Source: AC-32 sp963754265 (GTDB lineage: Bacteria; Actinomycetota; Thermoleophilia; Gaiellales; Gaiellaceae). From it: a DNA stretch of 64,000 nucleotides. The stretch lies in NCBI GenBank assembly GCA_963754265.1, contig CAVWFB010000003.1:1-64000 (forward strand). The letters are read 5' to 3'. This document shows positions 24,099 to 32,992 of this stretch, in pieces (position 1 is the stretch's first letter; the number at the start of each line of letters is the position of its first letter). A program made the translations under genes and the position numbers. Below the pieces are notes generated by a model, which was not told the DNA's origin, searched no databases, and was given only the letters and a program-made list of their open reading frames with translations.

Positions 24099-25439
24099 TT
24101 GGCGTCCGGAGGTCACGAGGGGCAGGCCGAGACGATCGGCCAGCGGTTGCGACGCCTGCGCCATGAGCGCGGCTTCTCCCAGCGCGAGCTCGCAAGCCCA
24201 GGCGTCTCGTACGCCTACATCTCGCGCATCGAGGCGGGCGCGCGGCGGCCTTCGGTCAAGGCATTGCGGATGCTCGCGCGAAAGCTCGGAGTCTCGGCCG
24301 ACTACCTGGAGACCGGCTCCGAGCTGCGCGACACGGACGAGCGCGAGTTGAAGATCGCCGACGCCGAGCTCGAGCTGCGCCTCGCGGAGCACCCTGACGA
24401 GGCTGAGGCGAAGCTCGCCGTCCTGCGTGACGATGCCGTGGACGCGGGCGACACCGTCGCAGCTGCGCGCGCGAACATCGCGCTCGGCTTGGCGGCTGCG
24501 AGCACCGGACGCACCGCGGCGACGATCGAGCGCCTGGAGGCCGGTCTCGCAGGCTTCCAGCTCTCTCCGAGCGTCCGTCCCGACGTCTACGCGACCCTCG
24601 GCCGGGCCTACTCGGCGAGCGGGCGGCCCGACCTGGCCGTCGAGCTGTTCGAGCGGTGTCTCGAGGAGCTCGAAGCGAGCGCCCCCGATGACACGGCCGC
24701 GCGGCTGCGCTTCACGACCTACCTCAGCTACGCGCTCACTGACCGCGGAGACCTGGAGCGGGCGCAGGAAGTTCTCGACGACGTGCTGGACAAGGCCGAG
24801 GACCTGGCCGACCCCTACTCGCGCGTGCGGTTGTACTGGTCGCTCGCTCGGCTCACCGAGCTCCAGGGCAAGTCCGTCGCGGCGCTCGGCTACATTCGCA
24901 GGGCGATCGCGCTTCTCGAGGTCACCGACGACACGCTCCACCTGGGGCGGGCCCACCTGCTCTGCGGCTCGATCATGCTCTCGCAGGGCCGGACCGACGA
25001 GGCCGTCCGCCACGTCGAGCTCGCCGAGAAGCTGTTCGGCCCGAATCCAGAGCCCGAGGATCGGACCAATCTCTACACCGACCAGGCGAGACTCGCGGTC
25101 AGGCTCGGTCGGGCCGAGGAGGCCATCGCACGAGCGAGGGCGGCGCTCGACGCCGCCGGCGACGACTACCTCGCGGAAAAGGGCAACGCGCTGTGGGCTC
25201 TGGCGGAGGGGCTGTCGCTCACCGACGACGTCGACGCCGCCGACGATGCCTACGCCGAGGCGACTGCGCTGCTCGGCGCGCACGGCCTGCGACGGGACCA
25301 CCTCGAGGCGTACCGCTCGTGGGGAGCGTTCCTCCGCCGCGCGGGACGCGAGGGCGAGGCGCTCGAGACGCTCGAGCGCGCGGACAACCTTGCCGCAGAA
25401 CCGGCCGGCGGCCCGCAGCCACACGACGCCCAGCAGTGA
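24099..25439 (+). CDS. XRE-family HTH regulator with TPR sensor domain (paralogue of the 45-46 kb regulator)
   Basis: 446 residues. An N-terminal HTH_3 domain (IGQRLRRLRHERGFSQRELASPGVSYAYISRIEAGARRPSVKALRMLARKLGV) occupies about residues 13-65. The rest is TPR-like helical repeats (for example RANIALGLAAASTGRTAATIERLEAGLAGF, YATLGRAYSASGRPDLAVELFERCLEEL). This HTH-plus-TPR layout resembles the RRNPP group and the MalT/AfsR-like sensors that bind peptides or proteins through TPRs. The TTG start at 24099 is the only suitable codon close to the predicted promoter. The stop overlaps the next gene's GTG (GTGA). No short peptide gene was found beside it, unlike its paralogue. Confidence 0.82.
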   Translation: MASGGHEGQAETIGQRLRRLRHERGFSQRELASPGVSYAYISRIEAGARRPSVKALRMLARKLGVSADYLETGSELRDTDERELKIADAELELRLAEHPDEAEAKLAVLRDDAVDAGDTVAAARANIALGLAAASTGRTAATIERLEAGLAGFQLSPSVRPDVYATLGRAYSASGRPDLAVELFERCLEELEASAPDDTAARLRFTTYLSYALTDRGDLERAQEVLDDVLDKAEDLADPYSRVRLYWSLARLTELQGKSVAALGYIRRAIALLEVTDDTLHLGRAHLLCGSIMLSQGRTDEAVRHVELAEKLFGPNPEPEDRTNLYTDQARLAVRLGRAEEAIARARAALDAAGDDYLAEKGNALWALAEGLSLTDDVDAADDAYAEATALLGAHGLRRDHLEAYRSWGAFLRRAGREGEALETLERADNLAAEPAGGPQPHDAQQ

Positions 25440-26287
25440 TCTCGGCCGCGATTCGGCCGCGCGGCCCGTTTTCCCTTCGGCTCTCGTTGCGTCACGCAGG
25501 CGACGCCACGCGCACCGTGACCGACGGCGTGCTCGTGGCCGCGCTCGCGTGCGGAGGCGCGGGGCGCGCCTGGCAGCAGGCGAACGGCACCGTCCAGCTG
25601 CGGGCTCCGAGCGAGGCCGGGATCGAGGAGCTCCGCTTCGTTCTCGCCCTGGAGGACGACCACTCGGAGTTCCTGAAGCGCTTCGCCCGTGATCCGCTGA
25701 TCGGCGAGGCAACTCGCCGCGTGCGCGGACTGCGGCCGGTGCGAACGCCGACCGTGGCGCATGCCCTCCTGCGCGCCGTCTGCGGCCAACTGATCCAGGC
25801 CAGGCGCGCTCGGGCGATCGAGCGGAGCGTGATCCGGGCGACGACTCCGACGCTGGCGGGTACGCCGCTCAACGCGCCCCCGGACTGTGCGAGCCTCGGC
25901 CGCCTCGCTCCCGTGGAGCTGCGCCGCTCCGGCCTCGGGATGCGCCGAGCCGCGACGCTCGTGCGGCTCTGCCGCTCGGTCGAGCTCGAGCGGCTCCGGG
26001 CCCAGCCCAGCGCGGCGGCGGCAGACCGTCTGTTGCGCGAGCGGGGGCTCGGCCCGTGGTCGGTCGGCGTGGTCTTCCTGGAGGGCCTCGGGCGCTACGA
26101 CCGCGGACTCGTCGCCGACCTCGGGCTCGTGAAGCTCCTCTCGGCCATGCGCGGGCGGTGGGTCGAAGGCTGGGAGACAGCCGAGCTGCTGGAGCCCTAC
26201 GGCGAGTGGGCCGGCCTTGCGAGCGTCTACCTGCTCGTGGCGTCCGGTCTCGGCCTCGTCTCGCTCCCTGGTACCGCCGCGGCTTAG
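25436..26287 (+). CDS. HhH-GPD DNA glycosylase (AlkA-like, 3-methyladenine type)
   Basis: 283 residues from GTG 25436, overlapping the regulator stop by four bases. An N-terminal beta domain (RPRGPFSLRLSLRHAGDATRTVTDGVLVAAL) is followed by the helical HhH-GPD core: HALLRAVCGQLIQARRARAIERSVI, RLLRERGLGPWSVGVVFLEGLGRYDRG, then ADLGLVKLL, where the Asp should be the catalytic residue. It would excise alkylated bases in base-excision repair. Coupling to an XRE-TPR regulator is unusual and may be coincidental. Confidence 0.8.
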   Translation: MISAAIRPRGPFSLRLSLRHAGDATRTVTDGVLVAALACGGAGRAWQQANGTVQLRAPSEAGIEELRFVLALEDDHSEFLKRFARDPLIGEATRRVRGLRPVRTPTVAHALLRAVCGQLIQARRARAIERSVIRATTPTLAGTPLNAPPDCASLGRLAPVELRRSGLGMRRAATLVRLCRSVELERLRAQPSAAAADRLLRERGLGPWSVGVVFLEGLGRYDRGLVADLGLVKLLSAMRGRWVEGWETAELLEPYGEWAGLASVYLLVASGLGLVSLPGTAAA

Positions 26288-26296
26288 ACTCGCGGT

Positions 26297-27115
26297 GTGG
26301 AGCAGCGGCGCGTAGCGATCCTCGGCGCCGGCACGATCGGCGAGTCGCTCCTGCGTGGCCTGATCAGCGGCGGCTGGCGGAAACCCGACGAGATCGTCGT
26401 CACCGTCAGGGACGAGGACCGGGCCGCCGAGCTGTCGGAGCGCCACGGCGTGCGGGCAACTCTCTCGAACACCGAGGCGGTCTCGGGAGCCGAGCTCGTC
26501 GTGATCGCGGTCAAACCGCAGGATTTCAACACGCTCCTCGGCGAGATCGGCAGCGTCCTCACCCCGGAACAGACCGTGCTCTCGGTCGCGGCGGCGATCC
26601 CCACCTCGAGCATCGAGAGCAAGATCGCCCCGGGGGTGCCGGTAGTGCGCTCGATGCCGAACCGGCCGGCGACGGTGCACGAGGGGATGGCCGGCATCTG
26701 CGCCGGCGCGCACGCCGGCGAAGAGCACCTTCGTCTGGCCGAGGAGGCGCTCAGCCACCTCGGGGCCGTCGTTCAGGTACCGGAGCGCTACATGGACGCG
26801 GTCACGGCAGTCTCGGGCTCGGGGCCTGCGTACTTCGCCTTGCTCGCCGAGGCGATGATCGAGGCGGGCATCCTGCTCGGGCTCTCACGCGAGATCTCCA
26901 CACAGCTCGTCGTGCAGACGATGCTCGGCACCGCCCGGCTCCTGCGGGACGAGGGCATCCATCCCGTCGAGCTGCGAGAGCAGGTGACCTCGCCCGGCGG
27001 CACGACGATCCGGGCGATCCGGGAGCTCGAGCTCGCCGGAGTACGAGCGGCCTTCCTGAACGCGATCGAGGCAGCCATGGAGCGCTCGCGCGAGCTCGCA
27101 GCAGAGCAGGAATGA
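26297..27115 (+). CDS. proC: Pyrroline-5-carboxylate reductase
   Basis: 272 residues, the usual ProC length. The Rossmann motif is RVAILGAGTIGESLLRGL. VVIAVKPQDF, VVRSMPNRPATVHEGM and the C-terminal signature region (AVSGSGPAYFALLAEAMIEAG, LREQVTSPGGTTIRAIRELE) are all present. It makes proline from pyrroline-5-carboxylate with NAD(P)H. GTG start at 26297, nine bases after the glycosylase stop. The ATGA overlap with the next gene couples it to pgl. Confidence 0.95.
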   Translation: MEQRRVAILGAGTIGESLLRGLISGGWRKPDEIVVTVRDEDRAAELSERHGVRATLSNTEAVSGAELVVIAVKPQDFNTLLGEIGSVLTPEQTVLSVAAAIPTSSIESKIAPGVPVVRSMPNRPATVHEGMAGICAGAHAGEEHLRLAEEALSHLGAVVQVPERYMDAVTAVSGSGPAYFALLAEAMIEAGILLGLSREISTQLVVQTMLGTARLLRDEGIHPVELREQVTSPGGTTIRAIRELELAGVRAAFLNAIEAAMERSRELAAEQE

Positions 27116-27804
27116 CCCTTTACGGCGTCGAGTTGCTCGTCGCCGACGATCCCGGGCAGGCAGCCTCGATTCTCGCCGACACGCTCGTCGAGGCCGCTCG
27201 GGCGGGGCACGCGATCGCCCTCACCGGAGGGCACTCCCCCGGCCGCGCCTACGAGCTCGCGGCCGAGCTGGAGCCGGACTGGAGCAAGGCTTCGCTCTGG
27301 TGGGGAGACGACCGCTGCGTCCCGCCCGACGACGAGCGCTCGAACTACCGTCTCGCGCGCGAGAACCTGCTCGACCGGCTCGAGGCCCAGCCGGCGGAGA
27401 CACACCGGATCCGAGGCGAGCTCGGCGCCGAGGCTGCGGCCGACGAATACGACGCGCTCCTCCGGGACGTCCGGCTGGATCTCGTCCTGCTCGGCCTGGG
27501 CGCCGACGGGCACACCGCGTCCCTCTTCCCGAACACGATCGCCCTCGAGGAGCGCGAGCGGCGGGCCGTGCCGACCGAGGCCAAGCTCGAGCCGTTCGTC
27601 GATCGCGTGACGATGACGATCCCGGTGCTCGCCTCGGCCCCGGAGGTCGTCTTCATCGTGACGGGGACCGACAAGGCGGACGCCGCCGAACGGGCGTTCG
27701 GGCGACCCTCCGACCCCGGAACACCGGCGAGCCTGGTCCGCTCGAAGGCCGGGACCACGCGCGTTGTGGCCGATCTCGCCGCCGCCGCGAAGTTGCTCGA
27801 CTAG
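27112..27804 (+). CDS. pgl: 6-phosphogluconolactonase
   Basis: 230 residues. Diagnostic stretches are ALTGGHSPGRAYELAAE, SLWWGDDRCVPPDDERSNYRLARENLL and LVLLGLGADGHTASLFPNT, which belong to the sugar-phosphate isomerase-like lactonase family. It hydrolyses 6-phosphogluconolactone in the oxidative pentose phosphate pathway. No zwf or gnd lies nearby. Its ATG overlaps the proC stop by four bases. Confidence 0.93.
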   Translation: MTLYGVELLVADDPGQAASILADTLVEAARAGHAIALTGGHSPGRAYELAAELEPDWSKASLWWGDDRCVPPDDERSNYRLARENLLDRLEAQPAETHRIRGELGAEAAADEYDALLRDVRLDLVLLGLGADGHTASLFPNTIALEERERRAVPTEAKLEPFVDRVTMTIPVLASAPEVVFIVTGTDKADAAERAFGRPSDPGTPASLVRSKAGTTRVVADLAAAAKLLD

Positions 27805-27836
27805 ACAAGGCAGGACGACCCGGCGACAATCGCCCA

Positions 27837-28370
27837 ATGTCCGCGGCTCAGTCCAGACCCCTCCTGGACGTGCTCACGCTCCAGCGGCCCGAGCAACTGA
27901 AAGCACTCGGCCACCCGCTGCGACTCCGAGTGCTCGAGACGCTCGGCACCGGTAGCGACGAGCACCTGACGAACCGCGAGCTCGCGAACAAGCTCGGCGT
28001 CGACCCCGGGCATCTCCACTTCCACGTCCGCATGCTCCTCAAGGCGGGGCTGATCGAGCTCGCCGAGGGCGGCCAGGGCCGCGAGAAGCCGTACCGGGCC
28101 GTCGCGCGGACCGTGCGGGTCGCACCCGAACTCCTCGCCTCGGGGTTCACCAGCGACCTGCGCGCGGCGATGCTGGAGGAGGTTCAGCGCGGCTGGGGCG
28201 AGCACGGGTCGGCGGGCACCTTCCGTGCGGCGCAGATCACGTCACGGCTTCGGCCCGAGCGGGCGCTGGAGCTGATCACCGAGCTGGCGGAGAGGGCGCG
28301 CGAGCTCGAGGAGCCCGACGTCGAGCCGCTCATCATCACGACCGTTTTCCACCCGCCCACGAACGGCTAG
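27837..28370 (+). CDS. ArsR-type winged-helix transcriptional regulator
   Basis: 177 residues from ATG 27837. The winged helix is LKALGHPLRLRVLETLG, TNRELANKLGVDPGHLHFHVRMLLKAGLIELAEGGQGREKPYRAVAR. This is the HTH_20/ArsR-like layout used by many actinobacterial repressors with a C-terminal effector/dimer region (SDLRAAMLEEVQRGW, LITELAERARELEEPD). No metal-binding Cys pair is present, so a metal sensor is unlikely. Its 3' end overlaps the convergent TPR-like gene by four bases. Confidence 0.82.
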   Translation: MSAAQSRPLLDVLTLQRPEQLKALGHPLRLRVLETLGTGSDEHLTNRELANKLGVDPGHLHFHVRMLLKAGLIELAEGGQGREKPYRAVARTVRVAPELLASGFTSDLRAAMLEEVQRGWGEHGSAGTFRAAQITSRLRPERALELITELAERARELEEPDVEPLIITTVFHPPTNG

Positions 28371-29053
28371 GAGGGCAGAACCGAGGACTCCAGGTCGGCC
28401 GCGAGGTTGCGGCGGGCAGCGAGAGCCTGCAGCACGATCACCGTGTCCGCTACCGGCATGTTCTCCAGATACTCGTCGCGCCGCTCGAAGGATTCCAGCA
28501 CGGCCTCGACCGCATGGGTGTATCCGATCGCGTCACGGGAGGAGATGAACGCCAGCGCATCTCCAACCGCATGGGGAAAGTCGTCGCGGAGCCGGATCGC
28601 GTCGGCGTGCGAGCGCGCCTCCTCGTCCCGGCCGAGAACGAGCAGCGCGAGCACCGCGGCGTAGCGGCCGATCGGCGACTCCGCTTTGGCGGCGCCCTCG
28701 TCGAGCGCCCAGCGAGCGGCATCCTCGGCGCCCGCCCAGTCGCCGGCGAGCACGAGCGACTTGATCGCTCCGATCGGCCGGCCCCAGCTGCCGGGCGGCG
28801 CGTCGGCAAAGCTCTCGCGGTAGCGGCCTGCCGCGCGTTCGAACCATCTCGCGGCTTCCCCGGGCCGACCCTCCATCAGAAGCGCGAGCCCCGCGCCTCC
28901 CGCTGCGTTTCCGAGTCGCGTCAGCTGGCGCTGTCGAGCGTCGTCGTCGGCCGCATGGCCGAGCCGCGCCTCCCCGTCGGCGTACCGGGCCAGCTCGCGC
29001 TCCAGGCGGACGGCCCAATCCTCGTTCCGCCCGTCGCCCTCTGGTTCAGGCAC
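28367..29053 (-). CDS. TPR-like helical protein of unknown function
   Basis: 228 residues from GTG 29053, preceded by GGGGAGGAGG. The helical pairs follow a TPR-like rhythm: AAGGAGLALLMEGRPGEAARWFERAAGRYRESF, GAIKSLVLAGDWAGAEDAARWALDEG, YAAVLALLVLGRDEEARSHADAI. A C-terminal section (DAIGYTHAVEAVLESFERRDEYL) follows. There is no signal or membrane segment. Possibly a cytoplasmic scaffold; I do not recognise the family. It is divergent from the thiolase gene. Confidence 0.7.
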   Translation of the reverse strand: MPEPEGDGRNEDWAVRLERELARYADGEARLGHAADDDARQRQLTRLGNAAGGAGLALLMEGRPGEAARWFERAAGRYRESFADAPPGSWGRPIGAIKSLVLAGDWAGAEDAARWALDEGAAKAESPIGRYAAVLALLVLGRDEEARSHADAIRLRDDFPHAVGDALAFISSRDAIGYTHAVEAVLESFERRDEYLENMPVADTVIVLQALAARRNLAADLESSVLPS

Positions 29054-29150
29054 ACCCAACCTCCTCCCCGCGACGATCGTATCGAGGCGCAACGCGCGGA
29101 TGGGTGACGGGACCGTGGCGAGAGCGTGACGATTGACTAGGGTCCTCGGC

Positions 29151-30335
29151 GTGCGTGAGCTGCGCGAGGTGTACTTCGTCGACGGCGTCCGCACGGCGTT
29201 CGGGCGGGCAGGCCCGAGCGGGGTCTTCTGGCGTACGCGCGCCGACGACATGGGGGTGAAGGTCGTCCGCGAGCTGCTCCGCCGCAATCCGCAGGCGCCC
29301 CCGGACCGGATCGACGACGTGGTCATGGCGGCCACTGCGCAGGTCGGCGACCAGGGCCTGACCCTCGGACGAGACGTCGCGCTCCTCGCAGGGCTGCCGC
29401 ACAGCGTCCCGGGCTTCGCAGTCGACCGCATGTGCGCTGGAGCGCTCACCGCGGTCACGGCCGGCGCAGGCGAGATCGCGATGGGCGCGGCAGACCTCGT
29501 CCTCGCGGGCGGTGTCGAGCACATGGGTCACCACCCGATGGGCGCCGACGTCGACTTCAACCCGCGCTTCGTCGCAGAGCGGCTCGTCGATCCCTCGGCC
29601 GTGACGATGGGCGCGACGGCGGAAAACCTGCACGACCGCCTCCCGCAGCTGACGAAGGACGACGCCGACGCGTATGCCGTTCGCTCCCAGCACCGGGCGG
29701 CGCTCGCGTGGGAGAACGGGGTCATGCGCGAGACCGTGGTGCCGATGTCCGTCTTCACCGCCGACGGGTGGCGCGTCGCCGACGGCGACGAGTTCCTCCG
29801 CCCCGACACGAGCATGGAGGGCCTGGCCGACCTGCCCACGCCCTTCCGGCCGGGTGGCCGGGTCACCGCAGGCAACTCGGCGGGGTTGACCGATGGAGCC
29901 ACCGTCTGCCTGCTCACCTCGCAGCAGGCCGCGGAGGCGCACGGGCTCGAGCCGAAGATGCGACTCGTCTCCCACGCCTTCGCGGGTGTCGAGCCGGAGC
30001 TGATGGGACTCGGCCCGGTTCCAGCGACGAAGAAGGCGCTCGACCGCGCCGGGCTGACCCTCGACGACATCGGCCTCTTCGAGCTGAACGAGCCGTTCGC
30101 CGTGCAGGTGCTCAGCTGGTGCGACGGGCTGGGCGTCGAGCCCGAGGACGAGCGTCTCAACCCGTACGGCGGCGCGATCGCCTGCGGGCATCCGCTGGCG
30201 GCGACCGGCGTGCGACTGCTGGCCCAGCTCGCCTACGGCTTCAGCGAGCGGCCCGACGCCCGCTACGGACTGGCCGCTCTTTGCGTCGGAATGGGCATGG
30301 GCGCGGCGCTGATCTGGGAGAACGTCGCTGCCTGA
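29151..30335 (+). CDS. Acetyl-CoA acyltransferase (thiolase, FadA-like)
   Basis: About 394 residues. The nucleophilic Cys is in VDRMCAGALTAVTAGAGEI, the His motif is NEPFAVQ, and the C-terminal active site is NPYGGAIACGHPLAATGVR with the base Cys in AALCVGMGMG. It cleaves 3-ketoacyl-CoA in beta-oxidation (or condenses acetyl-CoA). GTG 29151 (VRELREVYFVDGVRT) fits the family start; a TTG at 29133 would add six residues. It is coupled to the FadB-like gene whose reading frame overlaps its stop. Confidence 0.93.
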   Translation: MRELREVYFVDGVRTAFGRAGPSGVFWRTRADDMGVKVVRELLRRNPQAPPDRIDDVVMAATAQVGDQGLTLGRDVALLAGLPHSVPGFAVDRMCAGALTAVTAGAGEIAMGAADLVLAGGVEHMGHHPMGADVDFNPRFVAERLVDPSAVTMGATAENLHDRLPQLTKDDADAYAVRSQHRAALAWENGVMRETVVPMSVFTADGWRVADGDEFLRPDTSMEGLADLPTPFRPGGRVTAGNSAGLTDGATVCLLTSQQAAEAHGLEPKMRLVSHAFAGVEPELMGLGPVPATKKALDRAGLTLDDIGLFELNEPFAVQVLSWCDGLGVEPEDERLNPYGGAIACGHPLAATGVRLLAQLAYGFSERPDARYGLAALCVGMGMGAALIWENVAA

Positions 30336-32301
30336 GACCGAGTTCAAGCTGGCCCGGGTCGAGACGGGATCCGCGCCGCTGGCGCTCATCACGATCGACA
30401 ACGGTGAGGACCACACGAAGCCGACGTTCTTCGGCCGTTCGGCGCTCGAGTCACTCGAGCGGCTGCTGCCCGAGCTCGAGGAGGGCGACTGGGCCGCGCT
30501 GGTCTTGACCGGAAAGCCGTTCGTCTTCGCGGCGGGCGCGGACATCACCGAGTTCCCCGATGCCACGCGGGAGCTCGCGATCGAGGGCAGCCGCGCCGGC
30601 CACGAGCTCTTCGGGCGCCTGCGCAGCCTCCCGTTCCCCACCGTGGCCGCGATCAACGGCGCCTGCCTCGGCGGCGGGGTCGAGATCGCGCTCCACTGCG
30701 ACGCCCGGACGATCTCGACGGCGGTTCGTCACTTCGCCTGCCCGGAGTGCTTCCTCGGCATCGTGCCGGCCTGGGGAGGAACGCAGCTCGTGCCACGCCT
30801 CGTCGGCGTCGAGGCGGCGGTGAAGTTCGTGGTCGCCAACCCGATGCGCCAGAACAGGATGCTGACCGGGCCCCAGGCCCACGAGCTCGGCTTCGCCGAC
30901 CGGCTGCTCGAGCCCGTGGAGTTCCTGGACGAGTCGATCGCCTTCGCGCTCGAGCTGGCGACGAGCAAGGCCAACGGTGGCAGTCACGGTGGCAGTCACG
31001 GTGCGACGGAAGCGCTACGGAAAGCCCGGGCCCGGCTCGACGGGCAGGTGCACGGCGCCGCGCCCGCCCCGTACAAGGCGCTCGAGCTGATCGAGGGCGC
31101 CTGCTCAGGCTGGTCGCTGGAGGAGGGCTACCGCGCCGAGGAGGAGGCCGTCGGCGAGCTCCTTCCCGGGCGCCAGGCGAAGGCGTCGCTCTATGCCTTC
31201 GACCTCGTCGACCGGCGCGCCAAACGACAGCCGGGCCGGCCGGCCGCGGACCCACGACCGATCAGGAAGGTCGGGCTCGTCGGCGCCGGGCTGATGGCCG
31301 CCCAGCTGGCCGGGCTCTTCCTGCGCCGCCTGGAGGTCCCGATCGTCATGCGCGACGTGAGCGAAGAAGCCCTGGCCGCGGCCCGCGAGAGCATCGAGGC
31401 CGATCTGCAGGAGCAGGTCGCCAAGGGCCGCTACGACGAGGGCAAGGCGCGCTTCCTCGCCTCTCTCGTCTCCACCTCGACGGGCTACGAGGGCTTCGGC
31501 GACTGCGACCTCGTGCTCGAGGCGGTCTTCGAGGAGCCCGAGCTCAAGCGGCACGTCTTCGCGGAGCTGCGCGAGCACGTGAAGCCCGACTGCGTCCTCG
31601 CCACCAACACCTCGAGCCTCTCGGTCACCGAGATGGGCGCCGACGTCGGGATCCACTTCTTCAACCCGGTCGCGGTGCTGCCGCTCGTCGAGCTCGTCCG
31701 GACGCCCCACACCGACGACGCGACGCTGGCGACCGCGTGGGAGCTCGCCGCGAGACTGCGCAAGACGCCGGTGCTCGTGGCGGATGCTCCGGGCTTCGTC
31801 GTCAACCGCGTCCTCACCCGCCTGATGGGCGTCGTGCTGGACGCGCTCGAGCACGGCAACACCGTGGAGGAGGCCGACGAGGCGATCCTCCGCCTGGGGT
31901 TGCCGATGGCCCCGTCCGTGCTACTCCAGATGGTGGGGCCGCGCGTGGCCAACCACGTGCTCGAAACGCTGCACACCGCCTATCCCGACCGCTTTCCCCT
32001 CTCGCGGACCCTGGCCAACTACGCCGAGGGCAAGGACGAGATCGCTCTCCGAGAACACGAGCCGAGATCGCTGGACGAGATCCTCGAGTCGGCCCTCGAG
32101 GCGGTCGCCGACGAGATCTGGCACCTGCTCGAGGAGGGCGTCGTTGCGGAGGCGAAGGACGTCGACACCGCGCTCCTGCTGGGCGCGGGCTGGCCCTTCT
32201 GGCTCGGCGGGATCACGAAGTACCTCGACCAGGTCGGCATTTCGGAGAAGATGTTCGGGCGCCCGCTCTCGGAAGCCGGAGCGGGAGCACCCACGACATG
32301 A
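30328..32301 (+). CDS. FadB-like enoyl-CoA hydratase / 3-hydroxyacyl-CoA dehydrogenase, apparently with a non-AUG/GUG/UUG start
   Basis: About 657 residues. The N-terminal enoyl-CoA hydratase domain has ALVLTGKPFVFAAGADITEF (oxyanion) and NGACLGGGVEIALHCDARTI, with catalytic Glu in PECFLGIVPAWGG. After a linker comes the Rossmann domain (IRKVGLVGAGLMAAQLAGLF), NTSSLSV and the HFFNPVAVLPLVELV motif. Two C-terminal dehydrogenase domains follow (APGFVVNRVL, DVDTALLLGAGWPFWLGG). Upstream of TTG 30505 the frame encodes real hydratase sequence (FKLARVETGSAPLALITIDNG), so the gene must begin earlier. The only near-start codon is CTG 30328 over the thiolase stop. A duplicated GGSHGGSHG lies at about 30977-31003. 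It catalyses two steps of fatty-acid beta-oxidation. Confidence 0.88.
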   Translation: MPETEFKLARVETGSAPLALITIDNGEDHTKPTFFGRSALESLERLLPELEEGDWAALVLTGKPFVFAAGADITEFPDATRELAIEGSRAGHELFGRLRSLPFPTVAAINGACLGGGVEIALHCDARTISTAVRHFACPECFLGIVPAWGGTQLVPRLVGVEAAVKFVVANPMRQNRMLTGPQAHELGFADRLLEPVEFLDESIAFALELATSKANGGSHGGSHGATEALRKARARLDGQVHGAAPAPYKALELIEGACSGWSLEEGYRAEEEAVGELLPGRQAKASLYAFDLVDRRAKRQPGRPAADPRPIRKVGLVGAGLMAAQLAGLFLRRLEVPIVMRDVSEEALAAARESIEADLQEQVAKGRYDEGKARFLASLVSTSTGYEGFGDCDLVLEAVFEEPELKRHVFAELREHVKPDCVLATNTSSLSVTEMGADVGIHFFNPVAVLPLVELVRTPHTDDATLATAWELAARLRKTPVLVADAPGFVVNRVLTRLMGVVLDALEHGNTVEEADEAILRLGLPMAPSVLLQMVGPRVANHVLETLHTAYPDRFPLSRTLANYAEGKDEIALREHEPRSLDEILESALEAVADEIWHLLEEGVVAEAKDVDTALLLGAGWPFWLGGITKYLDQVGISEKMFGRPLSEAGAGAPTT

Positions 32302-32885
32302 GCGACAACTGGCGCATCGAGATCGAGCTCCCCGAGGAGGGCCACGCGAGCAGCCTGCTCGACCGCCTCGGGCTGGACCTCGGATCCGACGAGGCGAAGC
32401 GGCTCGCGAAGGAGCTCGAAGGCCACCGTCTCGCGGTCTCCCGCGACGACGACGTCGTCTTCGTCTATGCCGAGTCGCAGGCCCAGGCGGAGCAGGCCCG
32501 CCGCATGGTCGACGCCGAGCTCGCGGACGAGGGGATCGACGCGAAGGCTCAGGTCGAGCGCTGGCTCCCCGAGGAGGAGCGCTGGTCGGGCGACCCGCCG
32601 CAGGAGACCTGGGAACAGGAAGAGGTCCGGCACGGCTACGCGCCCTGGGAGGTGCGTGTCGAGCTCGACACGCACGCCGAGGCAGAAGAGCTCGCGGACA
32701 CGCTCGAGCGGGAGGGATTCGACGTCGTGCGCCGCTGGCGGTTCCTGATCGTGGGCGCCGGCACCGAGGAGCAGGCGCGAGAGCTGGCACGCCGCGTGCA
32801 CGGCGAGGCCGAGCCGGGCGGCGAGGTCGTCTGGGAAGTGGCTCCACAGAACCCATTTGCGCTCTTCGGCGGGCTCGGAAGCTAG
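32298..32885 (+). CDS. Hypothetical protein with two similar alpha-beta halves
   Basis: 195 residues from ATG 32298, overlapping the FadB-like stop by four bases. The two halves look alike: WRIEIELPEEGHASSLLDRLGLDLGSDEAKRLAKELEGHRLAVSRDDDVVFVYAES and WEVRVELDTHAEAEELADTLEREGFDVVRRWRFLIVGAGTEEQARELARR. Each reads as beta-alpha-beta and is acidic. A ferredoxin-like or SPOR-like fold is possible. It has no signal or catalytic motif. It is in the beta-oxidation operon by position, but its function is unknown. Confidence 0.72.
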   Translation: MSDNWRIEIELPEEGHASSLLDRLGLDLGSDEAKRLAKELEGHRLAVSRDDDVVFVYAESQAQAEQARRMVDAELADEGIDAKAQVERWLPEEERWSGDPPQETWEQEEVRHGYAPWEVRVELDTHAEAEELADTLEREGFDVVRRWRFLIVGAGTEEQARELARRVHGEAEPGGEVVWEVAPQNPFALFGGLGS

Positions 32886-32992
32886 GTAGCGGCCGCAGAA
32901 TCGGCTATGCTTCGGGGTGCGACGCTCGCCACGGGGTTCCCGCGAGCGCGCTCTCTTACTTGAGATTTCGCAGCACGAGAAGTGCTGCAGAC

